From Bacillus sp. FJAT-45037 (lineage in GTDB: Bacteria > Bacillota > Bacilli > Bacillales > Bacillaceae_D), in NCBI RefSeq assembly GCF_002797325.1, contig NZ_KZ454938.1:2988267-3052266 (forward strand): DNA of 64,000 nt. Reading direction: 5' to 3'. Each line of letters starts with the position of its first letter. Positions within the stretch are counted from its first letter, which is position 1. The position numbers were made by a program, and so were the translations under genes. The notes under the pieces were generated by a model that did not search any database, was not told where the DNA came from, and saw only the letters and a program-made list of their open reading frames with translations. Below are positions 22,379 through 37,707 of this stretch, one piece after another.

Positions 22379-23464
22379 TTGAAAGTCAAACCGAGTCAAT
22401 TAATTGAAGGTTGTATTGTATCAACTCCAGTTATAGGGATGACAGATGCAGCAATTATTGAAGAGAATACTGTTATCAAGCAGGAACATATATATGTTAT
22501 TCGATCATTCCAAATACCATTTGTCGAAGTGGAGTCGGTGCTTAGTAACGGACAAAGGTTTACACCGAAAGAAGTTATTGAAGAAAAGGTAGAAATAACG
22601 CTAGAGATAAATCAAGGTAAAAGTTTTAGTGAAACTTATAAAGACACCGTTGAGCAATATAAGAAACTGTTTCTGCAGTGGCAAGCGGGCACGAAAGTAG
22701 AGATGATTCGCGTTAGAGAATGTTTGACACCTTTATTAGAGTTAGCCATTCAAGGACCTAAAGAATTGCTAACCATTCAAAACTATAATAAAGAGGGAGA
22801 TTATATCTATCATCATGCTGTTTCAGTTGGCGCATTATCGGCTTTTATGGCAAAAAAATTAAATTACTCAAAGCAAAGTTGGGTTCAGGTCGGACTAAGC
22901 GGTGCTCTTGCAGATATTGGAATGGCTAAAATTCCACTTAAGTTGTTAAATAAAAAGGTTGCATTGAATCAATTAGAGTTTGCAGAGGTTAAAAAGCACC
23001 CTATCTATAGTTATAATATGCTCAAAGATGTAAAAGGGGTATCTGATGATATTCTATTAGGTGTTCTTCAGCACCATGAAAGGATTGACCAGAGTGGCTA
23101 CCCTTTACAAACAAATAAAGAAAAAATTCATTCGTTTAGTCAGTTAATTGCTGTAGCTGATGTCTATCATGCAATGACATCAGATCGTATATATAGAAGG
23201 AAGCAATCACCATATTATGTTCTTGGAAAATTAACAGAGGGTCAGTTTGATAAATTTAACCCTAAGGTCATTCAAGTTTTTTGCGAGAGTATCGCTAGTT
23301 TGTTAATTGGTAGTAACGTGCGTTTGAATAACGGGGACCAAGCTAAAATCGTTTACTTTGACCATACTAGAAGTAATAGCTCAGTGGTGGAACTGTTAGA
23401 AACCGGAGAAATGATTGCTATCACTAGCAATCATCCAGTAACAATTGAAGAATATATCTCATGA
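22379..23464 (+). CDS. HD-GYP domain protein with altered HD motif
   Basis: A 361-residue protein starting at TTG 22379 after a GGGGGG ribosome site. Residues 145-305 form an HD-GYP domain, a family that usually hydrolyses cyclic di-GMP. HH (145-146), H207 (KHPIYSYNML), HHE (232-234), GYP (240-242) and D261 are present. The HD dyad itself reads AD (A178-D179, in GALADIGMAKIP), so one metal-binding histidine is missing and activity may be changed or lost. The N-terminal 130 residues resemble no domain I know. It lies alone between gyrA and rrn 1. A TATAAT at 22321-22326 is a possible -10 element. Confidence 0.82.
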   Translation: MKVKPSQLIEGCIVSTPVIGMTDAAIIEENTVIKQEHIYVIRSFQIPFVEVESVLSNGQRFTPKEVIEEKVEITLEINQGKSFSETYKDTVEQYKKLFLQWQAGTKVEMIRVRECLTPLLELAIQGPKELLTIQNYNKEGDYIYHHAVSVGALSAFMAKKLNYSKQSWVQVGLSGALADIGMAKIPLKLLNKKVALNQLEFAEVKKHPIYSYNMLKDVKGVSDDILLGVLQHHERIDQSGYPLQTNKEKIHSFSQLIAVADVYHAMTSDRIYRRKQSPYYVLGKLTEGQFDKFNPKVIQVFCESIASLLIGSNVRLNNGDQAKIVYFDHTRSNSSVVELLETGEMIAITSNHPVTIEEYIS

Positions 23465-23490
23465 AGATAGGGGAAACCCTATCTTTTTTT
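23464..23490 (+). terminator. Intrinsic terminator after the HD-GYP gene
   Basis: The stem AGATAGGG/CCCTATCT with loop GAAA and a T-run follows the stop codon directly. It keeps this transcript from entering rrn 1. Confidence 0.9.
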
Positions 23491-23510
23491 ATTTATATCA
23501 AAAAAAACTA

Positions 23511-23540
23511 TTGCATACTTTATCTAAACCGTGTTATATT
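23511..23540 (+). promoter_or_regulatory. rrn 1 promoter P1
   Basis: TTGCAT (23511-23516) and TATATT (23535-23540) have an 18-base spacer. The same element precedes rrn 2 at 47089. Confidence 0.75.
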
Positions 23541-23609
23541 ATTACATGTCGCTGAGACAACAACGCATCATGCGATGTTGTGAGACGAAAAACATCTTAA
23601 TAAAAAGTG

Positions 23610-23638
23610 TTGACACAGCGTTAACGGAATGTTAAGAT
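23610..23638 (+). promoter_or_regulatory. rrn 1 promoter P2
   Basis: TTGACA (23610-23615) and TAAGAT (23633-23638) have a 17-base spacer. It lies about 120 bases upstream of the mature 16S. A GTTCTTTGAAAACT sequence, probably part of the antitermination leader, follows at about 23675 and recurs in the 16S-23S spacers. Confidence 0.8.
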
Positions 23639-23759
23639 AATAAAGTCGCCAACAACGACGAAACAAACGAGACGTTCTTTGAAAACTGAACAAAAGCCAA
23701 GCGAAAAAAATGAGATACATGATATCTCGTCAATGTTTTATTTTGAGCAATCAAACACT

Positions 23760-25314
<1,555 letters not shown>

Positions 25315-25429
25315 TGGAGTATTTTAACTCTAGTCGATGTATGACCTTGGGTCATATGCGCTTTGGATCTTTTGTTCAGTTTTGAGAGAACATAAAACTC
25401 TCTAATCTCTATCTATAATAATAAGATAG

Positions 25430-25506
<77 letters not shown>

Positions 25507-25517
25507 TAAAATTAGTT

Positions 25518-25593
25518 GGGGCCTTAGCTCAGCTGGGAGAGCGCCTGCCTTGCACGCAGGAGGTCAGCGGTTCGATCCCGCTAGGCTCCACCA
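25518..25593 (+). tRNA. tRNA-Ala (anticodon TGC)
   Basis: A 76-base cloverleaf with encoded CCA and anticodon loop CTTGCAC, 11 bases after tRNA-Ile. The Ile-Ala pair in a 16S-23S spacer is classical. It is absent from rrn 2. Confidence 0.97.
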
Positions 25594-25698
25594 ATTTACT
25601 TGTTCTTTGAAAACTAGATAATGAAATGTAAACATGATTGTTCATCGAAAGATTGAACGAGATTGTCAAGAATTCAACAACCTTTTTTAATTTTTTTT

Positions 25699-28635
<2,937 letters not shown>

Positions 28636-28663
28636 AAATTATTCTTGACACATGTTTACGAAA

Positions 28664-28720
28664 CCACGCTAAGTTCGCGACGTCCTGTCGCAACGCCTGG
28701 TACCCACGTCCTGTGGGCAT
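28664..28720 (+). repeat. Two-hairpin rRNA spacer element, copy A
   Basis: A 57-base element in the 23S-5S spacer. It forms two short hairpins, GCGAC-GTCCT-GTCGC (28677-28691) and CCCAC-GTCCT-GTGGG. Copies B (49015-49071) and C (52135-52191) share the layout. Copy B has paired changes that keep both stems. Confidence 0.85.
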
Positions 28721-28882
28721 TATCTAGTTTTGAGAGAACAACTCTCAATTTTATATTATTCACGAAGAGGATCAAAGAGTTCGAGGAAGCAACGTAGGTC
28801 CTACCCGGAGCGTATCAAGCATACGTGAGGATAGGAACAAGGAAGCTGACGAAGAAATCTGCCGATCATCTGAAGTGATAAG

Positions 28883-28999
<117 letters not shown>

Positions 29000-29002
29000 T
29001 TT

Positions 29003-29034
29003 AAAAAGCATTCCATTTATGGGATGCTTTTTTG
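29003..29034 (+). terminator. Intrinsic terminator of rrn 1
   Basis: An AAAAAGCAT.../...ATGCTTTTTT stem-loop starts 4 bases after 5S and ends in a T-run. Confidence 0.92.
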
Positions 29035-29342
29035 TTTGTAAAATGAATAAACAAGATAATAAACAATTCGTTGGTTGATATAATAGAGTTTTTGTTGAAT
29101 CGGTTGGTAAGTAAGTTCCACACGAATCACCACCTTGCCCCTGTGAGACGAGTCCTTTCTCTTCTTCATATATCGTGAAGCGCTTCGAGTCAAGAGCTGC
29201 ATGATTGGTCTTCCCCCGTAGAAGAGAAAGGATGAGCCAGGACGTTACCAAATGCTTTTATCTACTTAATTGGCTAAGCCAGTATACAGGATGATAACAA
29301 TAAAAGGAGAAGGGCATAATCCTCATTCATTTTAACGTTTTT
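29035..29342. other. Gene-free interval between rrn 1 and yaaC
   Basis: No credible coding frame. Bases up to 29112 are identical to the flank of rrn 2 (52506-52583) and contain a TATAAT at about 29078. Beyond that, the most striking feature is a 13-bp inverted repeat (29153-29165 with 29220-29232, one arm TCCTTTCTCTTCT) around a 54-base loop that itself holds the palindrome GAAGCGCTTC. No function is assigned. Confidence 0.6.
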
Positions 29343-30347
29343 TTAGCTTATTTGATTCTTTGTTAGCATCTGAACAATTAAATCGGGTATTCGTTTTGAA
29401 GCAAGGTCAATGTAGCGCGTAATGAACGGTAGATCGTGTCCGTCAAAGGTGTGAAGAACTTCGCCCCACCACTCTGTTTCGTATCTACAGATCATACTAA
29501 GATTGTAAAGCAGTAGATAATGAATAAGTATTTCAGGTAGGTGAGCATGTTCGCCACGATGTAAAAAAAGAAAGGGAGTAGACTTATCATTGTGGACAAA
29601 AGGAAAAAATGAATTTGTTTGGAGTGGCTTATTTGAGATGGGAATCATTAATGTCTGATTGGTTTCAGCAATTGATGCTCCTTTCTTTGACCAAGGCTGC
29701 GTAGAATATTGTATATACTGTTCAAATCGATTAGAAGTCATATGGTAACTGTCTAAAAGAGTAGAGGGAAATTCAATGCAGTGGGGTTTATAGGATCCTT
29801 TTACTAAGTACTTAGGGTAGTCAAACGTCGTAAAAAGAGAAGCCATGTTAGGTAATTGTTTTAATAGCTGATCCATTAAAAACTTATCCTTGTCTAAATG
29901 TTTCATGTGAAACATCTGGCAAAGAAAGTGGGGAAATAAACCATGTTTTTGTATTTTTATTTCATCACTTAAAAATGTAAATCCAGATTTTTTTCTTTTT
30001 CTTGTCGTTACACCATGGGATAACACTTGAGAGTTAGCTGGATAAGTTGGATCTTTTGTTAAAATTAATGTTTTTAAAAACTGAACAAGGCCATAAAATA
30101 AAAGCATAGGTTTAATGTCCATGGGTGATTGATGCGCTTGCTCAATATATAATTGACCATGCTTTAGATGATAGATGAAAGAGTAACAAGTCTGAAAGCC
30201 TTTTGTTTTTGGTTGCTCAATAGCAGACTGTTCGTAACAACACGTTAAAAAAGAGCGTGTATACGCTGCCGAATAGAATGGAATAAGTTCATTATTAGCA
30301 TTGTTTAACAACTCGACACCTCTTTTCAGTTTATTGTGAAAAATCAT
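29343..30347 (-). CDS. yaaC: YaaC family protein, function unknown
   Basis: A 334-residue soluble protein, slightly longer than B. subtilis YaaC (about 315). It occupies the conserved place between rrnO and guaB, divergent from guaB. There are no catalytic motifs that I recognise; it is rich in aromatic residues and histidine. An internal sequence one base away from a perfect parS lies at 29899-29914. Assignment rests on position, strand and length, together with the general YaaC-like sequence character. Confidence 0.82.
   Translation of the reverse strand: MIFHNKLKRGVELLNNANNELIPFYSAAYTRSFLTCCYEQSAIEQPKTKGFQTCYSFIYHLKHGQLYIEQAHQSPMDIKPMLLFYGLVQFLKTLILTKDPTYPANSQVLSHGVTTRKRKKSGFTFLSDEIKIQKHGLFPHFLCQMFHMKHLDKDKFLMDQLLKQLPNMASLFTTFDYPKYLVKGSYKPHCIEFPSTLLDSYHMTSNRFEQYIQYSTQPWSKKGASIAETNQTLMIPISNKPLQTNSFFPFVHNDKSTPFLFLHRGEHAHLPEILIHYLLLYNLSMICRYETEWWGEVLHTFDGHDLPFITRYIDLASKRIPDLIVQMLTKNQIS
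29899..29914. promoter_or_regulatory. parS-like site (one mismatch) inside yaaC
   Basis: TGTTTCATGTGAAACA differs from the perfect parS palindrome only at one central base. It could be a weak ParB site on the right side of oriC. Confidence 0.45.
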
Positions 30348-30362
30348 ACTTTTCTATGCTTC

Positions 30363-30391
30363 TTGACAGTAGTTTGCCCAGTTGATAAGCT
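30363..30391 (+). promoter_or_regulatory. Candidate guaB promoter
   Basis: TTGACA (30363-30368) and a weak TAAGCT (30386-30391) are 17 bases apart, about 60 bases upstream of guaB. The -35 is perfect; the -10 is poor. Confidence 0.45.
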
Positions 30392-30434
30392 ACTAATAAT
30401 ATTTTTAGAAGATTTAACGTAAAATTTTGCATAA

Positions 30435-31919
<1,485 letters not shown>

Positions 31920-31960
31920 TATAGAAGTTTCTGCTTTATAAAAGGAATAAAGACTTAAAT

Positions 31961-31989
31961 AGATAGGGCCTTCCCTATCTATTTTTTTG
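31961..31989 (+). terminator. Intrinsic terminator after guaB
   Basis: AGATAGGG/CCCTATCT stem with a 4-base loop and a following T-run. Confidence 0.9.
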
Positions 31990-32042
31990 TGATTCCTTGT
32001 GATAAAATAACGTTTATGTGAGAAATTTGTGGAGGTGCACTT

Positions 32043-33392
32043 GTGAGACAATCAGGAATGAAGAAAATCGTTGCAATGCTAATGGTGTTTACATTAACAG
32101 TCACGTTAGTTATGCAACCAAATAAGGCTGATGCGGCATTAGATTTAGCAGCAGAGTCTGCTATTCTAGTTGATGCAGAATCAGGTAAAATTTTATATCA
32201 GAAAAATATTGATGCCGTATTACCAATTGCTAGTATGACGAAAATGATGAGTGAATATTTAATCTTAGAAGCCATTGATGAAGGACGTATTACTTGGGAT
32301 CAATCGGTCCCAATTAGTGATCATATAAGACAATTGTCCCTTTACACGGCTTTATCGAATGTCCCACTTCGTCAAGATTATACGTATACGGTGAAAGACT
32401 TGTATGAGTCAGTTGCTATTTATTCAGCAAATGCTTCTACAATTGCTCTAGCTGAACTGATTTATGGATCAGAAACAGCATTCGTTGAACAAATGAATGA
32501 AAAAGGTACAGAACTCGGAATAGACCGAGAAGATTTTGAATTTGTAAATACGACGGGACTAAACAACCGTGACCTTTTAGGCAATCATCCAGATGGGACC
32601 GGGGAAGAAGCAGAGAACATGATGTCTGCTAGAGCAACTGCACAACTTGCTTACGCTCTTCTTCGTGATTACCCAGAAGTTCTCGATACAGCTAGTATCC
32701 CTACAAAAGTATTTGAAGCAGGGCCAGATCCTGATACTGAACGTATCATGATGACAAACTGGAACTGGATGTTGCCAACGATTGAAACGCAACATGATTA
32801 TGAGGGTGTTGACGGATTAAAGACGGGCTTTACATCTGCAGCTGGAAATGCATTCACAGGTACGGCTTTACGTGATGATATGCGTATTATATCAGTCGTT
32901 ATGCGTACAGAAACTCGTTACGATCGGTTTAATGAGACTGCAAAGTTATTAGATTATGGGTTTAATAACTTTAAAAAAATCGAACTGTTTTCTGAAGGGC
33001 ATTCTCTAGAAGGTGAAGAGTTCATTCCTGTTGCATCTGGTAAAGAGCGTGAAGTAGGAATTTCAAGTAATCAAGCACTATCAACAATTGTTCGTAATGG
33101 ACAAGAAGATCAGTATGAAGCAACATTAGTACTTGATCAAGATAAGTTAAATGGAGATGGTGAACTTGTTGCTCCATTTGAAGCTGGTGAACGTGTCGGT
33201 TCTCTGACATTAACATCAGACACAAATGAGGAAGAATATTTATTTTCTAACCAAAAAGATGAAGTAGATGTTGTCACTGATGCTGGTGTAGAGAAAGCTG
33301 GATGGTTTTCTATGATGATGCGTGGCATTGGAGGATTCTTTTCAGGGATCTGGACATCTGCAGTTGATATGGTTACTGGATGGTTTTCTTAA
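32043..33392 (+). CDS. dacA: D-alanyl-D-alanine carboxypeptidase DacA (PBP5)
   Basis: A 449-residue penicillin-binding protein that trims the terminal D-Ala from peptidoglycan stem peptides at the outer face of the membrane. A signal peptide ends around residue 31. The three active-site motifs are SMTK (64-67), SAN (128-130) and KTG (260-262). The C-terminus is an amphipathic membrane anchor (WFSMMMRGIGGFFSGIW). The start is GTG 32043, six bases after GGAGGT. It lies between guaB and pdxS as in B. subtilis, flanked by terminators. Confidence 0.96.
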   Translation: MRQSGMKKIVAMLMVFTLTVTLVMQPNKADAALDLAAESAILVDAESGKILYQKNIDAVLPIASMTKMMSEYLILEAIDEGRITWDQSVPISDHIRQLSLYTALSNVPLRQDYTYTVKDLYESVAIYSANASTIALAELIYGSETAFVEQMNEKGTELGIDREDFEFVNTTGLNNRDLLGNHPDGTGEEAENMMSARATAQLAYALLRDYPEVLDTASIPTKVFEAGPDPDTERIMMTNWNWMLPTIETQHDYEGVDGLKTGFTSAAGNAFTGTALRDDMRIISVVMRTETRYDRFNETAKLLDYGFNNFKKIELFSEGHSLEGEEFIPVASGKEREVGISSNQALSTIVRNGQEDQYEATLVLDQDKLNGDGELVAPFEAGERVGSLTLTSDTNEEEYLFSNQKDEVDVVTDAGVEKAGWFSMMMRGIGGFFSGIWTSAVDMVTGWFS

Positions 33393-33417
33393 TAGAAACA
33401 TAATATAGTCGTGAACT

Positions 33418-33447
33418 AGGGGTCTGCTGTGAGAAGCAAGACCCCTT
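33418..33447 (+). terminator. Intrinsic terminator after dacA
   Basis: AGGGGTCT/AGACCCCT stem with extra GCT/AGC pairs toward the loop, 26 bases after the stop. The T-tract is short. Confidence 0.65.
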
Positions 33448-33552
33448 ATTCTAAAAATAAAAACAGAAAATTATGCGAATCCTATTGTTTTGCGGTATAC
33501 TATTAAAGGTGAGGAAGTCTAACTAACAAGAACGGTCTAGGAGGAATTACAT

Positions 33553-34437
33553 ATGGGTCAAACAGGTACTGATCGCGTAAAACGCGGTATGGCAGAAATG
33601 CAAAAAGGTGGCGTCATTATGGACGTTATCAATGCAGAACAAGCAAAGATCGCTGAAGAAGCAGGTGCAGTTGCAGTAATGGCACTTGAACGTGTTCCAG
33701 CCGATATTCGAGCAACAGGTGGCGTAGCACGTATGGCAGATCCAACAATTGTTGAAGATGTTCTAAATGCTGTATCAATTCCAGTTATGGCTAAAGCTCG
33801 TATTGGTCATATTGTAGAAGCACGCATTCTTGAATCTATGGGTGTGGACTATATTGATGAGAGTGAAGTTCTAACTCCAGCAGATGAAGTTTATCACTTG
33901 TACAAGCGTGACTTTACAGTACCATTTGTATGTGGAGCTCGTGACCTTGGAGAAGCTGCTCGTCGTATTGGCGAAGGGGCATCAATGATTCGTACAAAAG
34001 GTGAGCCTGGAACTGGAAACATCGTTGAGGCGGTTCGTCATATGCGTATGATACAAGCGCAAGTTAGAAAAGTTGCAAACATGTCAACAGATGAGCTTAT
34101 GACTGAAGCAAAAAACATTGGTGCATCGTATGATTTATTATTAGAAATTAAAGAAACTGGTAAGCTGCCAGTTGTTAACTTTGCAGCAGGTGGAATTGCG
34201 ACGCCTGCAGATGCTGCATTAATGATGCAGTTAGGTGCAGATGGTGTGTTCGTTGGTTCTGGTATTTTCAAATCGGAGAACCCTGAGAAGTTTGCTCGTG
34301 CGATTGTTGAAGCAACAACTCATTTTGAAGATTATGCTTTAATTGCTGAGCTTTCTAAAGGACTCGGTACAGCGATGAAGGGTATTGAAATCTCTACATT
34401 GCAACCATCTGAACGCATGCAAGAGCGTGGTTGGTAG
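33553..34437 (+). CDS. pdxS: Pyridoxal 5'-phosphate synthase subunit PdxS
   Basis: A 294-residue TIM-barrel synthase making PLP from ribose 5-phosphate, glyceraldehyde 3-phosphate and ammonia. [30 protein letters not shown] (with a reactive lysine) and [10 protein letters not shown] are highly conserved. The GGAGG site precedes the ATG at 33553. PdxT follows after 11 bases and supplies ammonia. A TATACT at 33496-33501 is a likely -10, but no good -35 is visible. Confidence 0.98.
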   Translation: MGQTGTDRVKRGMAEMQKGGVIMDVINAEQAKIAEEAGAVAVMALERVPADIRATGGVARMADPTIVEDVLNAVSIPVMAKARIGHIVEARILESMGVDYIDESEVLTPADEVYHLYKRDFTVPFVCGARDLGEAARRIGEGASMIRTKGEPGTGNIVEAVRHMRMIQAQVRKVANMSTDELMTEAKNIGASYDLLLEIKETGKLPVVNFAAGGIATPADAALMMQLGADGVFVGSGIFKSENPEKFARAIVEATTHFEDYALIAELSKGLGTAMKGIEISTLQPSERMQERGW

Positions 34438-34448
34438 GAAGTAGCACG

Positions 34449-35042
34449 ATGGTAAAAATCGGAGTATTAGCCTTGCAAGGTGCTGTACGTGAACATGCAG
34501 CATGTCTTGAGGCGCCAGAAGTTGAGATCGTCATCGTAAAAAAAATTGAGCAGCTTGATCAATTAGATGGACTTGTCTTACCAGGTGGCGAAAGCACTGC
34601 GATGAGACGGTTAATTGATAAGTATTCTTTTCTTGAACCATTGAAGCAGTTCGCAGCAACAGGTAAGCCAGTATTCGGCACTTGTGCGGGATTAATTTTA
34701 ATGGCAAAGGACATTGTTGGTCAGGATTTTGGCCACTTATCTTTAATGGATATGACAGTTGAGCGTAATGCTTTTGGTCGCCAACGGGAAAGCTTTGAAG
34801 CTGACTTGATGGTCACTCATGTTGGTGATGATGTACGTGCTGTCTTTATACGTGCGCCTTTAATTAAAGAGGTTGGAGAAAACGTAGAAGTTCTCTGTAA
34901 GTTTAATGATGAAATTGTCGCTGCTAGAGAAGGTCGTTTTCTTGCATGCTCTTTCCATCCTGAGTTAACAGATGACCATCGTTTTCATCAGTATTTTGTT
35001 CAAATGGTTGCACAAGCAAAGCTTGAAGGTGTAAAATCTTAA
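34449..35042 (+). CDS. pdxT: Pyridoxal 5'-phosphate synthase glutaminase subunit PdxT
   Basis: A 197-residue class I glutamine amidotransferase that feeds ammonia to PdxS. The nucleophile elbow is FGTCAGLI, and the His-Glu pair is in [17 protein letters not shown] near residue 47 is typical of PdxT. I chose ATG 34449 ([16 protein letters not shown]), matching the family N-terminus with AGGAAG upstream. An in-frame TTG 18 bases earlier overlaps the pdxS end and is less likely. Confidence 0.97.
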   Translation: MVKIGVLALQGAVREHAACLEAPEVEIVIVKKIEQLDQLDGLVLPGGESTAMRRLIDKYSFLEPLKQFAATGKPVFGTCAGLILMAKDIVGQDFGHLSLMDMTVERNAFGRQRESFEADLMVTHVGDDVRAVFIRAPLIKEVGENVEVLCKFNDEIVAAREGRFLACSFHPELTDDHRFHQYFVQMVAQAKLEGVKS

Positions 35043-35055
35043 TAATAATAAAAAC

Positions 35056-35307
35056 AATGCGATGAGAGGGATTAGTAAATAAGGTAGCTTCTTTAGAGAG
35101 CTGACGGTTGGTGTAAGTCAGTGTAGCACCTTTTAGAATCCACCCTTGAGTGAATGATGATGCATATGCTTAAATCATTCCGGCTAGATGCCCGTTACGT
35201 ATCTAAAGTGGTTTATAGAGCTAATGAAGCTCGATAAGCAACAAGGGTGGTATCGCGGGTGCTCTCGTCCCTTCTTCTTAACTGAGGAAGGGATGAGGGC
35301 TTTTTTA
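35056..35307 (+). promoter_or_regulatory. Serine-type T-box leader of serS
   Basis: A tRNA-sensing leader between pdxT and serS. Stem I contains the probable specifier codon TCC (35139-35141, in AGAATCCACC), read by tRNA-Ser(GGA). The T-box AAGGGTGGTATCGCGGG is at 35243-35259. The terminator hairpin (about 35263-35300) and T-run to 35307 are clear. Uncharged tRNA-Ser is expected to favour the antiterminator and switch serS on. The left boundary is approximate. TTGAAG/TAATAA at 35023-35051 is a weak candidate promoter. Confidence 0.9.
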
Positions 35308-35325
35308 TTTGATCATAATGGAAAA

Positions 35326-35357
35326 GAAGAACAGAAGAACAGAAGAACAGAAGAACA
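35326..35357 (+). repeat. Four tandem copies of GAAGAACA upstream of serS
   Basis: Four perfect 8-base units lie between the T-box terminator and the serS ribosome-binding site (GAGGAGGAAG). Such a repeat can change copy number by slippage, altering leader length. Confidence 0.9.
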
Positions 35358-35374
35358 AATGAGGAGGAAGTAAG

Positions 35375-36649
35375 ATGTTAGATGTTAAACGATTAAGAAA
35401 TGAATTTACTGAGATTAAAGAAAAGTTAGCTACACGTGGAGAGGACATTACTGGCCTTGATCGATTTGGTGATTTAGATGAAAAGCGACGAGCGATTATT
35501 GTAGAAGTAGAAGAGTTAAAGAGCAGACGTAATCAGGTGTCACAAGAAGTGGCTCAGTTAAAGCGTGAGAAAAAGGACGCCGATCACTTAATCAAAGAAA
35601 CAAAAGAAGTTTCAGAAAATATAAAGCAATTAGATGAGCGTTTACGTTCAATTGATGCAGAGCTAGAAGGGCTTCTCTTAACGATTCCAAATGTTCCACA
35701 TGAGTCTACTCCAGTTGGTGAGACAGAGGATGATAATGTAGAAACGCGCAAATGGGGAGAGGTACGTTCATTTGGATTTGAACCAAAACCGCATTGGGAC
35801 CTTGCGACAGATCTTGGGATTCTTGACTTTGAACGTGCATCTAAGGTTACAGGCAGTCGCTTTGTATTTTATAAAGGGCTTGGAGCGCGACTAGAGCGTG
35901 CATTGATGAACTTTATGATGGACCTTCATCAAGATGAGCATGGATACGTTGAAGTCCTACCACCGTACATGGTCAACCGTACAAGCATGACAGGGACTGG
36001 TCAGCTACCAAAATTTGAAGACGATGCTTTTAAAATTCGTGAAGAAGACTACTTTTTAATTCCAACGGCAGAAGTTCCTGTAACAAACATGCACCGTGAT
36101 GAGATCTTACTAGCTGAACAACTACCTGTTGCGTACACAGCCTTTAGTGCATGCTTCCGTTCAGAGGCAGGATCAGCAGGCCGTGATACACGCGGACTGA
36201 TTCGTCAGCATCAGTTTAATAAAGTCGAGCTTGTTCGTTTCGTTCAACCAGAAGATTCTTATGCAGAATTAGAGAACTTGACGGGGCATGCTGAGAAAGT
36301 CCTTCAATTGCTAGAGCTTCCTTACCGTGTCATGAGCATGTGTACTGCAGATCTTGGCTTTACTGCAGCGAAGAAATACGACATCGAAGTATGGATCCCG
36401 AGCAATGATTCTTATCGTGAAATTTCTTCTTGTAGTAATTTTGAAGATTTTCAGGCGCGTCGTGCGAACATTAAGTTCCGTCGTGATGCTAAGGCGAAAG
36501 CAGAATTTGTTCATACATTGAATGGTTCAGGTCTTGCAGTTGGCCGTACAGTCGCTGCCATCTTAGAGAATTACCAACAAGAAGATGGTACAATTGAGAT
36601 TCCAAAAGTGTTGCGTCCTTATATGGGGAACGCAGAACGTATTGGATAA
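35375..36649 (+). CDS. serS: Seryl-tRNA synthetase
   Basis: A 424-residue class II synthetase that charges tRNA-Ser. The N-terminal 100 residues form the antiparallel coiled-coil arm that grips the long variable arm of tRNA-Ser. Class II motifs are visible: motif 2 around [22 protein letters not shown] and motif 3 at [17 protein letters not shown]. Starts [11 protein letters not shown] with GGAGG upstream. It is controlled by the T-box leader just before it. Confidence 0.97.
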   Translation: MLDVKRLRNEFTEIKEKLATRGEDITGLDRFGDLDEKRRAIIVEVEELKSRRNQVSQEVAQLKREKKDADHLIKETKEVSENIKQLDERLRSIDAELEGLLLTIPNVPHESTPVGETEDDNVETRKWGEVRSFGFEPKPHWDLATDLGILDFERASKVTGSRFVFYKGLGARLERALMNFMMDLHQDEHGYVEVLPPYMVNRTSMTGTGQLPKFEDDAFKIREEDYFLIPTAEVPVTNMHRDEILLAEQLPVAYTAFSACFRSEAGSAGRDTRGLIRQHQFNKVELVRFVQPEDSYAELENLTGHAEKVLQLLELPYRVMSMCTADLGFTAAKKYDIEVWIPSNDSYREISSCSNFEDFQARRANIKFRRDAKAKAEFVHTLNGSGLAVGRTVAAILENYQQEDGTIEIPKVLRPYMGNAERIG

Positions 36650-36654
36650 ATAAG

Positions 36655-36690
36655 AAAAAGGCCTTGTAGCAGTTGCTACAAGGCCTTTTT
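36655..36690. terminator. Bidirectional terminator between serS and oppF
   Basis: A long perfect stem (AAAAAGGCCTTGTAGCA with its complement) bounded by A- and T-runs ends both converging transcripts. Confidence 0.92.
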
Positions 36691-36693
36691 GAC

Positions 36694-37707
36694 TTATACA
36701 TAATTAGGTTTTCGTTCGCCAGATTCAATCTCTTCGATGTAATGACATGCCGCGTGATGACCTTCTTTCATGTAATCAGCAGCTCGTAACTCAGGAGTAT
36801 CAGTCTTACACTTCTCTGATGCAAACGGGCAACGAGTGTGGAAGCGACAGCCTGTCGGAGGATTAATTGGTGAAGGAACGTCACCTTTTAGTATAATACG
36901 ATCTTTTTTGCGCTCAGGATCTGGAACGGGAATCGCTGAGAGTAATGCTTTCGTATAAGGGTGTTGTGGATGATCAAATAACGATTTCTTGTCACCAATC
37001 TCCACAATACGTCCAAGGTACATCACGATGACACGATCAGAGATATGACGAACAACCCCAAGGTCATGCGAGATGAACAAGTACGTTAGTTGGAAGTCGC
37101 GCTGTAGACGTTTAAGTAAGTTAATTACCTGTGCTTGGATCGATACATCAAGAGCGGATACCGCTTCATCACAGATAATAAGCTTAGGATCTACAGATAG
37201 AGCACGGGCAATCCCAATACGTTGACGTTGACCACCACTGAATTCATGTGGAAAACGATCGGCTTGGTGAGCACCAAGTCCAACAGTTTCCATTAATTCT
37301 TTAATACGCTCTCCACGTTTTTCACGAGGAATTACGTTTTGAATTTCCATTGCTTCTTCAAGCACTTGACGCACTGTTTGACGTGGATTAATAGAAGCAT
37401 ATGGATCTTGGAAGATGATCTGTAAATCTTTACGTTTTTTACGCATTTGCGCTTTGTTTAATGAAAGTAAATCTTCTCCATCAAACTCTACGGTACCATC
37501 AGTTGGCTCATCTAAACGAAGAATAGCACGTCCTGTTGTTGATTTACCACAACCAGATTCTCCTACAATACTAACGGTCTCACCTTCGTAAACAGTAAAA
37601 GTGACCCCATCTACGGCTTTAACATGATTGACTGTACGTCCAAGCAATCCACCTTTAATCGGGAAGTATTGCTTTAGATTGTTTACTTTAAGAAGTTCTT
37701 TTTTCAT
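36694..37707 (-). CDS. Peptide-type ABC transporter ATP-binding protein (OppF-like)
   Basis: A 337-residue ABC ATPase. Walker A is GESGCGKST, the ABC signature is [15 protein letters not shown] and Walker B is [12 protein letters not shown]. The C-terminal [20 protein letters not shown] segment is the oligopeptide/dipeptide ATPase extension. It overlaps the end of the second ATPase gene by 20 bases. It is the last gene in a leftward operon of two permeases and two ATPases. Opp-, Dpp- and Gsi-type systems cannot be separated from this subunit alone. Confidence 0.92.
   Translation of the reverse strand: MKKELLKVNNLKQYFPIKGGLLGRTVNHVKAVDGVTFTVYEGETVSIVGESGCGKSTTGRAILRLDEPTDGTVEFDGEDLLSLNKAQMRKKRKDLQIIFQDPYASINPRQTVRQVLEEAMEIQNVIPREKRGERIKELMETVGLGAHQADRFPHEFSGGQRQRIGIARALSVDPKLIICDEAVSALDVSIQAQVINLLKRLQRDFQLTYLFISHDLGVVRHISDRVIVMYLGRIVEIGDKKSLFDHPQHPYTKALLSAIPVPDPERKKDRIILKGDVPSPINPPTGCRFHTRCPFASEKCKTDTPELRAADYMKEGHHAACHYIEEIESGERKPNYV

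Noticed and set aside
35188-35373. 61-residue open frame upstream of serS
   Set aside because: It spans the T-box and its terminator plus the GAAGAACA repeat, so it is a by-product of those elements.
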